Source: Thermoplasmataceae archaeon
Lineage (GTDB): Archaea > Thermoplasmatota > Thermoplasmata > Thermoplasmatales > Thermoplasmataceae
Length of the DNA: 64,000 bases
NCBI GenBank assembly: GCA_038729425.1
Contig: JAVYSB010000003.1
Span: 137,192 to 201,191, forward strand
Direction of reading: 5' to 3'
The notes beneath the pieces are model-generated. The model saw nothing but the letters and a program-made list of their open reading frames with translations, did not search any database and was not told where the DNA came from. Shown here piece by piece: positions 1 through 7,258 of this stretch (position 1 is the first letter of the stretch; each line of letters opens with the position of its first letter). The translations under genes and the position numbers were made by a program.

Positions 1-1604
1 ATGCTACCGACCGTGCCGAGTTTCTTTTCCAGAGCCTTCTTGACTAGGTGAACATGGACCTTCGATGGTGAAAGTGGCCGGGATTTGAATTCGCTGTGAT
101 ACTGTGTCGCAACAAAATTATCTCTGTCAGCAAGTTCAAGAATTTCCATCCGAATGCCATCGTCGTCGACGCCTGAAAATGTCATTCCTGCATCGGTAAG
201 CGCTTTGATATATGATGGATTGACCTCAAATCTGTGTCTGTGTCTTTCCACTATCTTGCTGGATCTGTAAATGTTCATTGCAAGGGTTCCCTCTTTTATG
301 TGAACCTGCTTTCCTCCAAGTCGCATTGTACCTCCCATAGACTTAACGTTTGCCTGCTCAGGAAGTATGTCGATCACGGGATAAGCGGTATTGAGATCAA
401 ATTCAGTGCTGTTGGCCCTATCTAGCTTCAGCACGTCGCGGGAAAACTCTATTACTGCAACCTGAAACCCAAGGCATATCCCAAGGAAAGGTATGTTCCT
501 CTCCCTTGCTATCCTGGCCGCAGCAACCTTTCCCTCAATTCCCCTGTATCCAAAACCGCCTGGTATCAGAATCCCATCAGCATCGTCAAATATAGAAGGG
601 TTGCCCGGCACCTCATCCGAGTCGACCCACTTGAGATTGACACCAATGCCGGTGGTGCCGCAAACATGCGAGAATGCTTCCTTGTGACTTATATACGCGT
701 CGTGAAGCTGAATGTATTTTCCAACAATAGCTATGGTAACTGTGCTTTTTGGATTTCTCAGATTTTCCTTGTAGGCCCTCCAGCTATCCTCCGCCGGGAC
801 AAGCTTTAGGGAAAGCCTCTCTGCCAGGTGTTTTACAAGACCTTGTTTTTCCATTAGTTCTGGCAGGAAATACACGTTTGAAACGTCTGAAACGCTAATG
901 ATCCCGGTTTCCGGAACGTCCGTAAAAAGTGAGAGTTTCTTTATTGTATCATTATGCAGTGGTTTCTTTGTCCGGCAAAAAAGCAGATCCGGTTGGATCC
1001 CTATTTCCCTCAACTCCTTCACGCTGTGCTGTGTGGGTTTTGTTTTCTGCTCTTCCACTGGACCAATAGCTGGTATGAGCGTAACATGTCCAAAAAGCAC
1101 GGATCCCTCTGGTTCTTCCCGCTTCAGTTGCCTCAACGCTTCAAGAAACGGCATTGATTCTATATCTCCTACAGTTCCACCAACCTCGATCATTACGACG
1201 TCGAAATCTCCCGATGCCGCAACATGCCGGATTCTGCGCTTGATTTCATTTGTAATGTGCGGAATAATCTGAACAGTGCTTCCCAGATAGTCTCCCCTTC
1301 TCTCCTTCTGGATTACTTCCATATACGTTTTACCCGTTGTAATATTGTTATCCCCATTTAGATCCGTGTCAAGAAAGCGTTCGTAATTACCAAGGTCCAG
1401 ATCAACTTCGCTTCCGTCATTAAGGACAAAGACCTCTCCGTGCTGATAAGGATTCATCGTGCCAGCATCATAGTTAAGGTAAGGATCAATTTTCATAGCA
1501 GTAACTTTCAGCCCGTTTGACTTCAATAAGTAAGAAAGACTGGAGGTAATCGTGCCCTTTCCGAGCCCTGAAAGGACACCGCCAGTAATTACAATATATC
1601 GCAT
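1..1604 (-). CDS. pyrG: CTP synthase, C terminus cut by window edge
   Basis: Makes CTP from UTP, ATP and glutamine, the last step of pyrimidine nucleotide synthesis. The protein starts [18 protein letters not shown], the hallmark N terminus of the synthetase domain with its phosphate-binding loop. The C-terminal class I glutaminase domain carries the nucleophile motif GICLGFQ near 465-485. About 534 codons lie in the window, close to the usual full length, so only the last few residues and the stop are missing. The start is the ATG at 1602-1604; no other in-frame start precedes the conserved first strand. It is transcribed away from tsr3. Identification is firm. Confidence 0.97.
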   Translation of the reverse strand, partial: MRYIVITGGVLSGLGKGTITSSLSYLLKSNGLKVTAMKIDPYLNYDAGTMNPYQHGEVFVLNDGSEVDLDLGNYERFLDTDLNGDNNITTGKTYMEVIQKERRGDYLGSTVQIIPHITNEIKRRIRHVAASGDFDVVMIEVGGTVGDIESMPFLEALRQLKREEPEGSVLFGHVTLIPAIGPVEEQKTKPTQHSVKELREIGIQPDLLFCRTKKPLHNDTIKKLSLFTDVPETGIISVSDVSNVYFLPELMEKQGLVKHLAERLSLKLVPAEDSWRAYKENLRNPKSTVTIAIVGKYIQLHDAYISHKEAFSHVCGTTGIGVNLKWVDSDEVPGNPSIFDDADGILIPGGFGYRGIEGKVAAARIARERNIPFLGICLGFQVAVIEFSRDVLKLDRANSTEFDLNTAYPVIDILPEQANVKSMGGTMRLGGKQVHIKEGTLAMNIYRSSKIVERHRHRFEVNPSYIKALTDAGMTFSGVDDDGIRMEILELADRDNFVATQYHSEFKSRPLSPSKVHVHLVKKALEKKLGTVGS

Positions 1605-1879
1605 TATAGATAAGAAACATGGGACTAATTAATTTTTTCTCGCGGCTTCCATCTGGATCTGTTACCTATTATGATTGGCACATTGCATTACAGGAGAGTA
1701 TTTTCACGCATTCCTGAGCAACATGGCTACTCTGAAATTTTATCTAGGGAGGATCGTAGGACCCATTGGAAATCAGTATTGTTTATGATTAGGAAAGACG
1801 CAAAGGTTCTTTTCGCTTTAATGTATTTCTATTTGCAGGAACTTGTAAACCCCATCTGCCTGAGAGGGAAAACTCTAAC

Positions 1880-2410
1880 ATGCCTCAAAGAATTGAACTG
1901 ACATTTGTGTACCTGAGAGAGGACGACCCGTCAAAATCCACTATGAAGAAACTGGAACGATTTCACCTTGCAAGGAGAATCAACGGCAGAAATTTTGGCA
2001 GGAAAGTGACGCTGACTCCATATGCGGGCTCATATATCAGAAGAAATGACTCTGAGCTTGTATCAAGGTACGGCCTATGTGTGATTGACGGATCGTGGGC
2101 AAAGATAGAGGGGATAAAGAAATATAAAATAGAAAACGGCAGAAGAATCCCTGCCTTGCTGGCTGCAAATCCTGTTAATTTTGGCAAGCTTGAGATACTC
2201 TCCTCTGTGGAGGCACTGGCCGCTGCGCTTTTTATAATTGGTAACACGAATATTGCAGAAACTATTCTGAATAAATTCAAATGGGGACCGAATTTTCTGG
2301 TTCTAAACAGAAACCCTCTCCATGAATACTCGGAATGTAAGTCAGATGATGAAGTAAAAAGTGTAGAGTTGGAGTATTTTGCAACAAAAGAGAGCAAGAA
2401 AACTGGTTGA
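1880..2410 (+). CDS. tsr3: rRNA aminocarboxypropyltransferase Tsr3 family
   Basis: Archaeal homologue of Tsr3, which moves the 3-amino-3-carboxypropyl group of S-adenosylmethionine onto a modified uridine in the small-subunit rRNA. The 176-residue protein shows the family signatures: GLCVIDGSW (about residues 68-76), the loop around PALLAANPVNFGK, then SSVEALAAALFI and KWGPNFLVLN. The N-terminal region is short, as in archaeal members. It follows pyrG divergently after about 275 bases in which I see no gene. The product is a cytoplasmic rRNA-maturation enzyme. Length and motifs agree with an intact gene. Confidence 0.88.
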   Translation: MPQRIELTFVYLREDDPSKSTMKKLERFHLARRINGRNFGRKVTLTPYAGSYIRRNDSELVSRYGLCVIDGSWAKIEGIKKYKIENGRRIPALLAANPVNFGKLEILSSVEALAAALFIIGNTNIAETILNKFKWGPNFLVLNRNPLHEYSECKSDDEVKSVELEYFATKESKKTG

Positions 2411-2418
2411 ATTCTGCG

Positions 2419-3837
2419 TCATGTTTTCTCCGCCCATTCACCATTTCTGAGTTCAAAAATGCCTGAACTATATTGCGAGATAATTTTCATTATGCCATTC
2501 CTGAATTCAATTGGAATGAGTTGACCCGGACTCTTTTCCACATCCAGAAGGTGAATGCCCGTAACGTGACTCTTTGTTGGATTGCCGTGCTCAATAACCA
2601 GTTTCCTCAAGTATGCCATTTCGTCAGTGTCGAGGCGCATCCTGACTGATTCTACACGCTCCCTGAGGTCATCATCAGAAATTTTGCCATAGCAAATGTC
2701 GGCAGGATCCCCACCAGCACTATGCACAAACATAAGAATTCCGAGACATTTTGAACATTTCCCGCAAGGAACTATTTTTCCATTTTCATAGTGACATGAA
2801 TGACAAGATCTCTGCAGGGAAAAGAGTTCCGGATACCTGTTGACAAGTATCCTTTCAACAACATTGCCAAAAACTGGGTATACCACTGATGTCAGTACAG
2901 CATTTATGCCAATCTTTTTGAGATAATCACTCATAATACGGTTGAAGTCAGTACTCTGATCGAAAACACCAAAATAATGCTTCATACCGTGAAAATCTGG
3001 CATGTCCCTAGGATCATCAAACTCATCCCCGAGCAATATAGTGGATATGCCATGATTTATGACAATGGGTAGTAGGGAGAAGACGTAAACCGGAAATATG
3101 AACAGTTGAATAGGGTATGTGTCTGCCCATCTTGTGATTGCCATTTGGTCAAGGATCCTCACCCGCCTCTGCATGAACTTGTAAAAGCGATCCACGTTTG
3201 ACCATACCTTTACGGTGTCCGGAAAGTGACTGGAGAAATAATCGTATGATGTCTTCGCCGTTATCCAATGTCCGCCGGATTCGTTGAAGAAGAAAGAGAA
3301 GACCCGTGAACCTATCTCCTTCATCATTCCGTAGCTGAGGAGGCTTTCCTTGCCACCGGAAGATAGTACTACCGCATTTCCAGGCACAGGGTGGACATCG
3401 TATCGCTTTCTGGTGGTGCCAGCAATGAGAACCGTTATGCCGTCTGCATTGTGTTCATTGATATCCTCTTCTCCGGGAATATATTCTTTCCGGATGAATT
3501 CATATCTCCTGCGGCATATTTTGTTTATGAATATTTCCCTTGCATTGACCTTGAGAAAGGTTTCCAGAAGGCTCCTGTCCTCTTCTGTTATGGGGAAGTC
3601 GAGGTGAAGTTCTCTGGCAAAATATGTGAAATTTATCGCAGGCATTGTGAGGATGAGCCCTGCAATTCTTTCATCCAATTTCATTGATTCTGAATACGTG
3701 AAAATAATGGTAAACGATTCCGTCAAATTGTCAGACGTAACTGAGATTTTGCCTCTTATGCTCTTACCTGTGATCTCAGGCCTAGAGATCGAGATACGGT
3801 CAAAACTTATTACCCTTTCAGCATAGCTCTCGGGCAT
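2419..3837 (-). CDS. MurL-like PP-loop protein with Cys cluster
   Basis: A 472-residue protein with a PP-loop ATP-pyrophosphatase motif, SSGGKES (159-165), behind an N-terminal domain of about 150 residues. A cysteine cluster follows, CxxC at 345/348 and CxxCxxC at 358/361/364, likely binding metal. The order (N-terminal domain, SGGK[DE]S, acidic GDEFDD segment, C-terminal Cys motif) resembles MurL, the ATP-dependent epimerase that converts terminal L-Glu to D-Glu in a UDP-MurNAc dipeptide, more than asparagine synthetase or QueC. That match is by eye and distant. The start directly abuts the stop of the DUF1611 gene, so it is the last gene of a three-gene operon. Substrate unknown; adenylation of a carboxylate is the likely chemistry. 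Confidence 0.6.
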   Translation of the reverse strand: MPESYAERVISFDRISISRPEITGKSIRGKISVTSDNLTESFTIIFTYSESMKLDERIAGLILTMPAINFTYFARELHLDFPITEEDRSLLETFLKVNAREIFINKICRRRYEFIRKEYIPGEEDINEHNADGITVLIAGTTRKRYDVHPVPGNAVVLSSGGKESLLSYGMMKEIGSRVFSFFFNESGGHWITAKTSYDYFSSHFPDTVKVWSNVDRFYKFMQRRVRILDQMAITRWADTYPIQLFIFPVYVFSLLPIVINHGISTILLGDEFDDPRDMPDFHGMKHYFGVFDQSTDFNRIMSDYLKKIGINAVLTSVVYPVFGNVVERILVNRYPELFSLQRSCHSCHYENGKIVPCGKCSKCLGILMFVHSAGGDPADICYGKISDDDLRERVESVRMRLDTDEMAYLRKLVIEHGNPTKSHVTGIHLLDVEKSPGQLIPIEFRNGIMKIISQYSSGIFELRNGEWAEKT

Positions 3838-4866
3838 CTATCTCGCCAGGATCCTTGATATTACCTTATCAGTAGATCCCAGTGGATCAAAAACCGGGAT
3901 GCCATAACGCTTTTCCAGGCGTAATATTTCTTCTTCGACCTGAGAATCCGTCAGATTCTCCCTGTTCAAGGAAATTGCAATAACTTTTCTGTCTGAAAGA
4001 AGTTCCAGTATGGTTATGTATTTTGAAAGATCGGGAATAGGAAAACTCTCGAAGCCGTCAAAAAAGTGCCTTGCTGGTGCGTGTTGGAGAATTATAGCAT
4101 CGGGTCTGCACGCCCCAATGATCTCAAAACTTCCTGGATAAGCTGGATGCAGGACTGACCCCTGCCCTTCAATAAACATAAATTCTGGTTTCTCCTTTCT
4201 CCAAGCTTCCAGAGTTACGCTTTCCAAGCCGCCTGGAATAAAATCATTTATCATTGAATCTACAACTACAGTATATGGGAAACCCTGCATCCAGGATGTC
4301 TGCCCAGTTCCGATCATAACTGACTTTCTCCCGATGGCGTTAAGCTGGTTGTTAAGTATAATGGCAGTGGTTCTTTTTCCTATTGCGCTGTCAGTGCCCA
4401 ATACCGCGATCCTGAAAGCTGATACCTCTGAGATCCCTCCAGTGAATGGATCCTTGCGATCCCTGAACATTTTCCTTACGTCGATAATACTGGATTTTGA
4501 TTCTCCAGCAATCTTGGAAAATTCAGCGTCATCCGATATGAACTCGTGAAGTCCAGACACCACATCCATCCCAGACCTAAGGGCTTCAGCAATAAATGGT
4601 CTGTATTCATTTGGAAGGAACCCCCCGTCGGTTGCAGCTCCAACTATGAGCGTATCTGCACCTGTCTTCCTAGCTTCAGTGAGGGTTGAGATTATGGGGA
4701 TGCCGTTATTCCTGCCGGTAAGAACAGCCCCGGCATCCTTTCCTGCGTATTTAGAGTCGATGACCGATACGATCCTGTATCTTTTGCTATACCGAATGAG
4801 ACCGTTTGCTGTTTTCCCGTAGGTGGTTGAATATACCCCCTCAGCCAGAATTACTGCGTTACCCAT
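3838..4866 (-). CDS. DUF1611 / DgcN-like P-loop protein
   Basis: Two-domain protein: an N-terminal Rossmann-like part (about 1-125) and a P-loop domain with AVLGTDSAIGKRTT as Walker A, followed by GQTSWMQGF and an EGQGS acidic segment. This is the DUF1611 architecture. One characterised member, DgcN, N-acetylates D-glutamate in a D-Glu catabolic route; others are uncharacterised. I chose the ATG at 4864-4866, which overlaps the preceding gene by 16 bases. A GTG at 4899 is in frame but would overlap by 49 bases. It lies between a PLP enzyme and the MurL-like gene with no gaps, so the three products probably act together. Exact reaction unknown. Confidence 0.72.
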   Translation of the reverse strand: MGNAVILAEGVYSTTYGKTANGLIRYSKRYRIVSVIDSKYAGKDAGAVLTGRNNGIPIISTLTEARKTGADTLIVGAATDGGFLPNEYRPFIAEALRSGMDVVSGLHEFISDDAEFSKIAGESKSSIIDVRKMFRDRKDPFTGGISEVSAFRIAVLGTDSAIGKRTTAIILNNQLNAIGRKSVMIGTGQTSWMQGFPYTVVVDSMINDFIPGGLESVTLEAWRKEKPEFMFIEGQGSVLHPAYPGSFEIIGACRPDAIILQHAPARHFFDGFESFPIPDLSKYITILELLSDRKVIAISLNRENLTDSQVEEEILRLEKRYGIPVFDPLGSTDKVISRILAR

Positions 4867-5819
4867 AGTCTGTTTCGTCCGGTTATCACCAACACACACT
4901 CGCTGTCTCTGCCACGCTTAGACATTATACGAACTGCCGCAGCAAGCGTCGAAGCTGAAGCGGGGAGAGCCTGGACACTCTCTGTCATTTCTATCGTCCT
5001 AGCATACCTTATCATTTCCTCATCCGTGACGTATTCTGCGTATCCTTTGCTCCTGTATATGGCATTAAGTGCCTTCTGGCCGTCAAACGCTTTATAGGAA
5101 ATAAGCGGTTCGTTGACCGAACTTTCCCTCAGTATGGATGGGTTAAGGTCAACAACGCGTTTGATCTGCCTTTTCCATGAGTACACTATCGGGTTACCGT
5201 TAGCTGTGCTTGAAGCTATTAGGGCAGGAAGTGAATCTATGGATCCATGGTTGTACATTTTTACAAATCCGTTGAATACGCCAGACAGCGTAGTGCCGTT
5301 TCCTACCGGAATTGCAAGATACTTCGGAGAATGCCCCAGCTGTTGTACGATCTCGTAGGCGATTTTCTCATATCCCATTATATCCAGATCAGAATTAGCG
5401 GACCCTGGGCTCGAGTCATACCAAGCGTTGTCATTGGCCATGTCACGCATTGCTGATACAGTGTCTTCATATTTTCCTGAAAGCTCAAGTACTTCAGACC
5501 CGTTTGCGAGAATCTCACCCGCACGTTCGTGTGAATAATCCTGCGGCATTGCTACGACCGAATTCAACCCATAGAGTTTAGCATAATATGATATAGATGC
5601 TCCGTAGTTTCCACAGGTTGCCAGCGATATAGTTCTGTATCCCAGCCTCTTAGCCCTGAGCACATGCAACTTGGAAATCCTGTCTTTCTGCGAACCTGTT
5701 GCGTTTGCCCCTTCGAACTTGATAAAAAATTTCTTGAGGCGCAGGTTCCTCTCTAGGTTTACAGCCCTTAAGAAGGGCGTTGAACCTGGCGGTTCTTCCT
5801 CTTCACAAAACTCTTCCAT
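4851..5819 (-). CDS. Fold-type II PLP-dependent enzyme, threonine synthase-like
   Basis: 322-residue member of the tryptophan synthase beta / threonine synthase superfamily. The PLP lysine is K45 in GSQKDR, the substrate-side loop is TCGNYGAS, and the phosphate-binding glycine loop is VGNGTTLSG (about 172-180). It is shorter than true threonine synthase and has GSQK in place of GSFK. It may be a beta-replacement, elimination or racemase-type enzyme acting on a serine or threonine derivative. It is the first gene of the operon with the DUF1611 and MurL-like genes. A TATA-like box at 5871-5878 and a palindrome at 5831-5846 precede it. Fold is secure; substrate is not. Confidence 0.75.
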   Translation of the reverse strand: MEEFCEEEEPPGSTPFLRAVNLERNLRLKKFFIKFEGANATGSQKDRISKLHVLRAKRLGYRTISLATCGNYGASISYYAKLYGLNSVVAMPQDYSHERAGEILANGSEVLELSGKYEDTVSAMRDMANDNAWYDSSPGSANSDLDIMGYEKIAYEIVQQLGHSPKYLAIPVGNGTTLSGVFNGFVKMYNHGSIDSLPALIASSTANGNPIVYSWKRQIKRVVDLNPSILRESSVNEPLISYKAFDGQKALNAIYRSKGYAEYVTDEEMIRYARTIEMTESVQALPASASTLAAAVRIMSKRGRDSECVLVITGRNRLWVTQ

Positions 5820-5830
5820 TTTGTTTCACC

Positions 5831-5878
5831 AAGAACGTAAGTTCTTGTAATTGGGGTAGATACAGTGAGTATTTAAAG
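5831..5878 (-). promoter_or_regulatory. Promoter and palindromic operator candidate of the PLP/DUF1611/MurL-like operon
   Basis: Read on the minus strand, CTTTAAAT (5878-5871) is a good TATA box about 25 bases before a predicted start near 5849. The perfect inverted repeat AAGAAC-GTAA-GTTCTT (5831-5846) would lie just inside the transcript, 12 bases before the ATG at 5819. That placement suits a repressor operator or a small leader hairpin. The repeat is seen; the function is inferred. Confidence 0.5.
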
Positions 5879-5941
5879 GTTTAGTGATAAATCACAGAAA
5901 AAATTTCGCTCGCCGGAGCTAAGTTTTAAAGGGGCTATATG

Positions 5942-5959
5942 TATACTACAATTAGTATA
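5942..5959. repeat. Perfect inverted repeat TATACTA-CAAT-TAGTATA
   Basis: Seven-base arms (5942-5948 and 5953-5959) around a four-base loop, 23 bases after the dtdA stop and upstream of the next operon's promoter. It could end dtdA transcription or bind a regulator. The arms are A+T-rich, so chance is possible. Confidence 0.4.
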
Positions 5960-5982
5960 TATGTGTAATAATATTCATATAT

Positions 5983-6828
5983 TTATATTTCAATTATTTC
6001 CAGGTTCTGATCCCTGGCTATACTGGAAACCATTTCCCTGATGTTTGCTTTCATGCCCTTTCGATCCATGATAAACCCGGCACATTCTGGCGTCATGGAT
6101 ACAGCCTGCCTGATTATATCGGAATTTACTACTTCGCTCTGATATTTGGGAATCATATGCCCAATGTTGACATTATTTTCCAGCGCATAGGTTGTTATCT
6201 TAGGCATGTAGTGCCCCCCTCCAATACCTACGTAGTTCCTGAATTTGTTTCCCCGCCTTTGAAGAATCGAGTCACATACTGCTTTCAGCGCGCCACGATC
6301 TTCCCACTGATCCTTGGTCGTGCCAATCTCTACGAAATAATTCGGGGTTCTAATAAAAGGTCCGTGATGTGTTGCCTCAAAGGTCACGGAAAATGCGTTT
6401 CCTTTGTAGTTATTTCTTATATTCCTTAACGCTTCGGTCATTGCAATGGGATCTGTCATGGAGAGCATTCCCGGGGATCCACCGAGCTGTGCATCGCCGA
6501 AATTTCCTGTTGGATGGACGGTAAGTGACTTTATGTCGGCGGCCGAGGAATGTTTGGAAAGAATGATTATGCCGGTAGAATTTCCTGATCTCTTAGCATC
6601 TTCATCCATACCCTCATAATAGAGGTGTTTCTGTTCGATGAACTTGAGAAGGAAATCGCTCATTATAAATTCATCAGTTACGCTTTCTTTTGGCATAAAA
6701 TTATAATTCCGAACCAGGAAATCGCCCATAGAAGAACTGGCCGGGTCCTCTTTCGAGGCAATGATCAGGGTCACAAGAGGATATGTACTTAACCTTAATA
6801 TTTCTTGACTGTCTCCTTTGAAATACAT
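5983..6828 (-). CDS. dtdA: D-aminoacyl-tRNA deacylase, archaeal type
   Basis: Hydrolyses D-amino acids wrongly attached to tRNA. The archaeal DtdA/GEK1 family is clear from TVHPTGNFGDAQLGG, the metal-site-like FEATHHGPF, VEIGTTKDQW and VGIGGGHYMP. The 281-residue protein is near the family length. The core usually begins at a segment like LVTLIIASKEDPAS, so the first 18 or so residues are an extension. The GTG inside that segment, about 54 bases downstream, is an alternative start. It lies upstream of, and on the same strand as, the PLP/DUF1611/MurL-like operon, separated by 163 bases. Confidence 0.93.
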   Translation of the reverse strand: MYFKGDSQEILRLSTYPLVTLIIASKEDPASSSMGDFLVRNYNFMPKESVTDEFIMSDFLLKFIEQKHLYYEGMDEDAKRSGNSTGIIILSKHSSAADIKSLTVHPTGNFGDAQLGGSPGMLSMTDPIAMTEALRNIRNNYKGNAFSVTFEATHHGPFIRTPNYFVEIGTTKDQWEDRGALKAVCDSILQRRGNKFRNYVGIGGGHYMPKITTYALENNVNIGHMIPKYQSEVVNSDIIRQAVSMTPECAGFIMDRKGMKANIREMVSSIARDQNLEIIEI

Positions 6829-7258
6829 AAAATACTCTGAAATTAAGACTAATGTACACTATTTTCCTTATTTACGAGGGTTGACTGTAAGTAGATTAAA
6901 TAAAGTTCCTCTGGGCATTTTAATATTAACTAATCGACGAAAGGAGATGGTAATGTCCGCAACTATGGTTGTCGAGTTCACCGTATGGCTGAACTTTCAG
7001 GACCGGTCTACAGTTGTATATTCTCTCTGATTTTCATCTGGGCTATTTGCTCTATCAATTCTTACTCTGCTTTTTTAGAGAAACTACCTGTTCTATCTCT
7101 AATATTATCCATAAATTTTCAACCTGAATGATGTTGCAAGAGCAGAAAGGGCCTTTTTATTGACGGAATAGTAAAATAGGCCATGGAATATGCAGAACTG
7201 ACTTGCTTTTCGGAGTCGCCACTGAAAAAGTTCATTATGCATTTATGATAACCACCTG
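6829..7258. other. 430-base intergenic region between dtdA and valS
   Basis: Divergent intergenic stretch. It holds promoter-like A+T blocks for both flanking genes (for example GCATTTATGATAA about 20 bases before the valS ATG). It also contains one short reading frame with an unusually good ribosome-binding site, listed separately. I see no RNA gene or repeat. Confidence 0.5.
6953..7030 (+). CDS. Candidate 25-residue microprotein
   Basis: The frame MSATMVVEFTVWLNFQDRST... runs 25 codons to TGA. It is preceded by AAGGAGATGG (6941-6950), a close match to a Shine-Dalgarno site two bases before the ATG, and by an A+T block (TTTAATATTAAC, 6919-6930) that could be a TATA box. Such strong sites are rare in this window, where most genes look leaderless. 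There is no homology I recognise and the frame may be chance. Confidence 0.25.
   Translation: MSATMVVEFTVWLNFQDRSTVVYSL

Noticed and set aside
1671-1901. 76-codon plus-strand frame upstream of tsr3
   Set aside because: No family resemblance, overlaps the tsr3 start, and the composition looks random.
2419-3837. Calling the MurL-like protein an asparagine synthetase or QueC
   Set aside because: It has a large N-terminal domain and a CxxC/CxxCxxC cluster that do not fit AsnB, and lacks the overall length and arrangement of QueC.
4864-4899. GTG start at 4899 for the DUF1611 gene
   Set aside because: It would overlap the PLP gene by 49 bases and add 11 residues before the conserved N terminus; ATG 4866 fits better, though it is not proven.
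6818-7030. 70-codon frame between dtdA and valS
   Set aside because: The N-terminal part overlaps the dtdA start antisense and lacks signals; only its last 25 codons have a ribosome-binding site, reported as a microprotein candidate.
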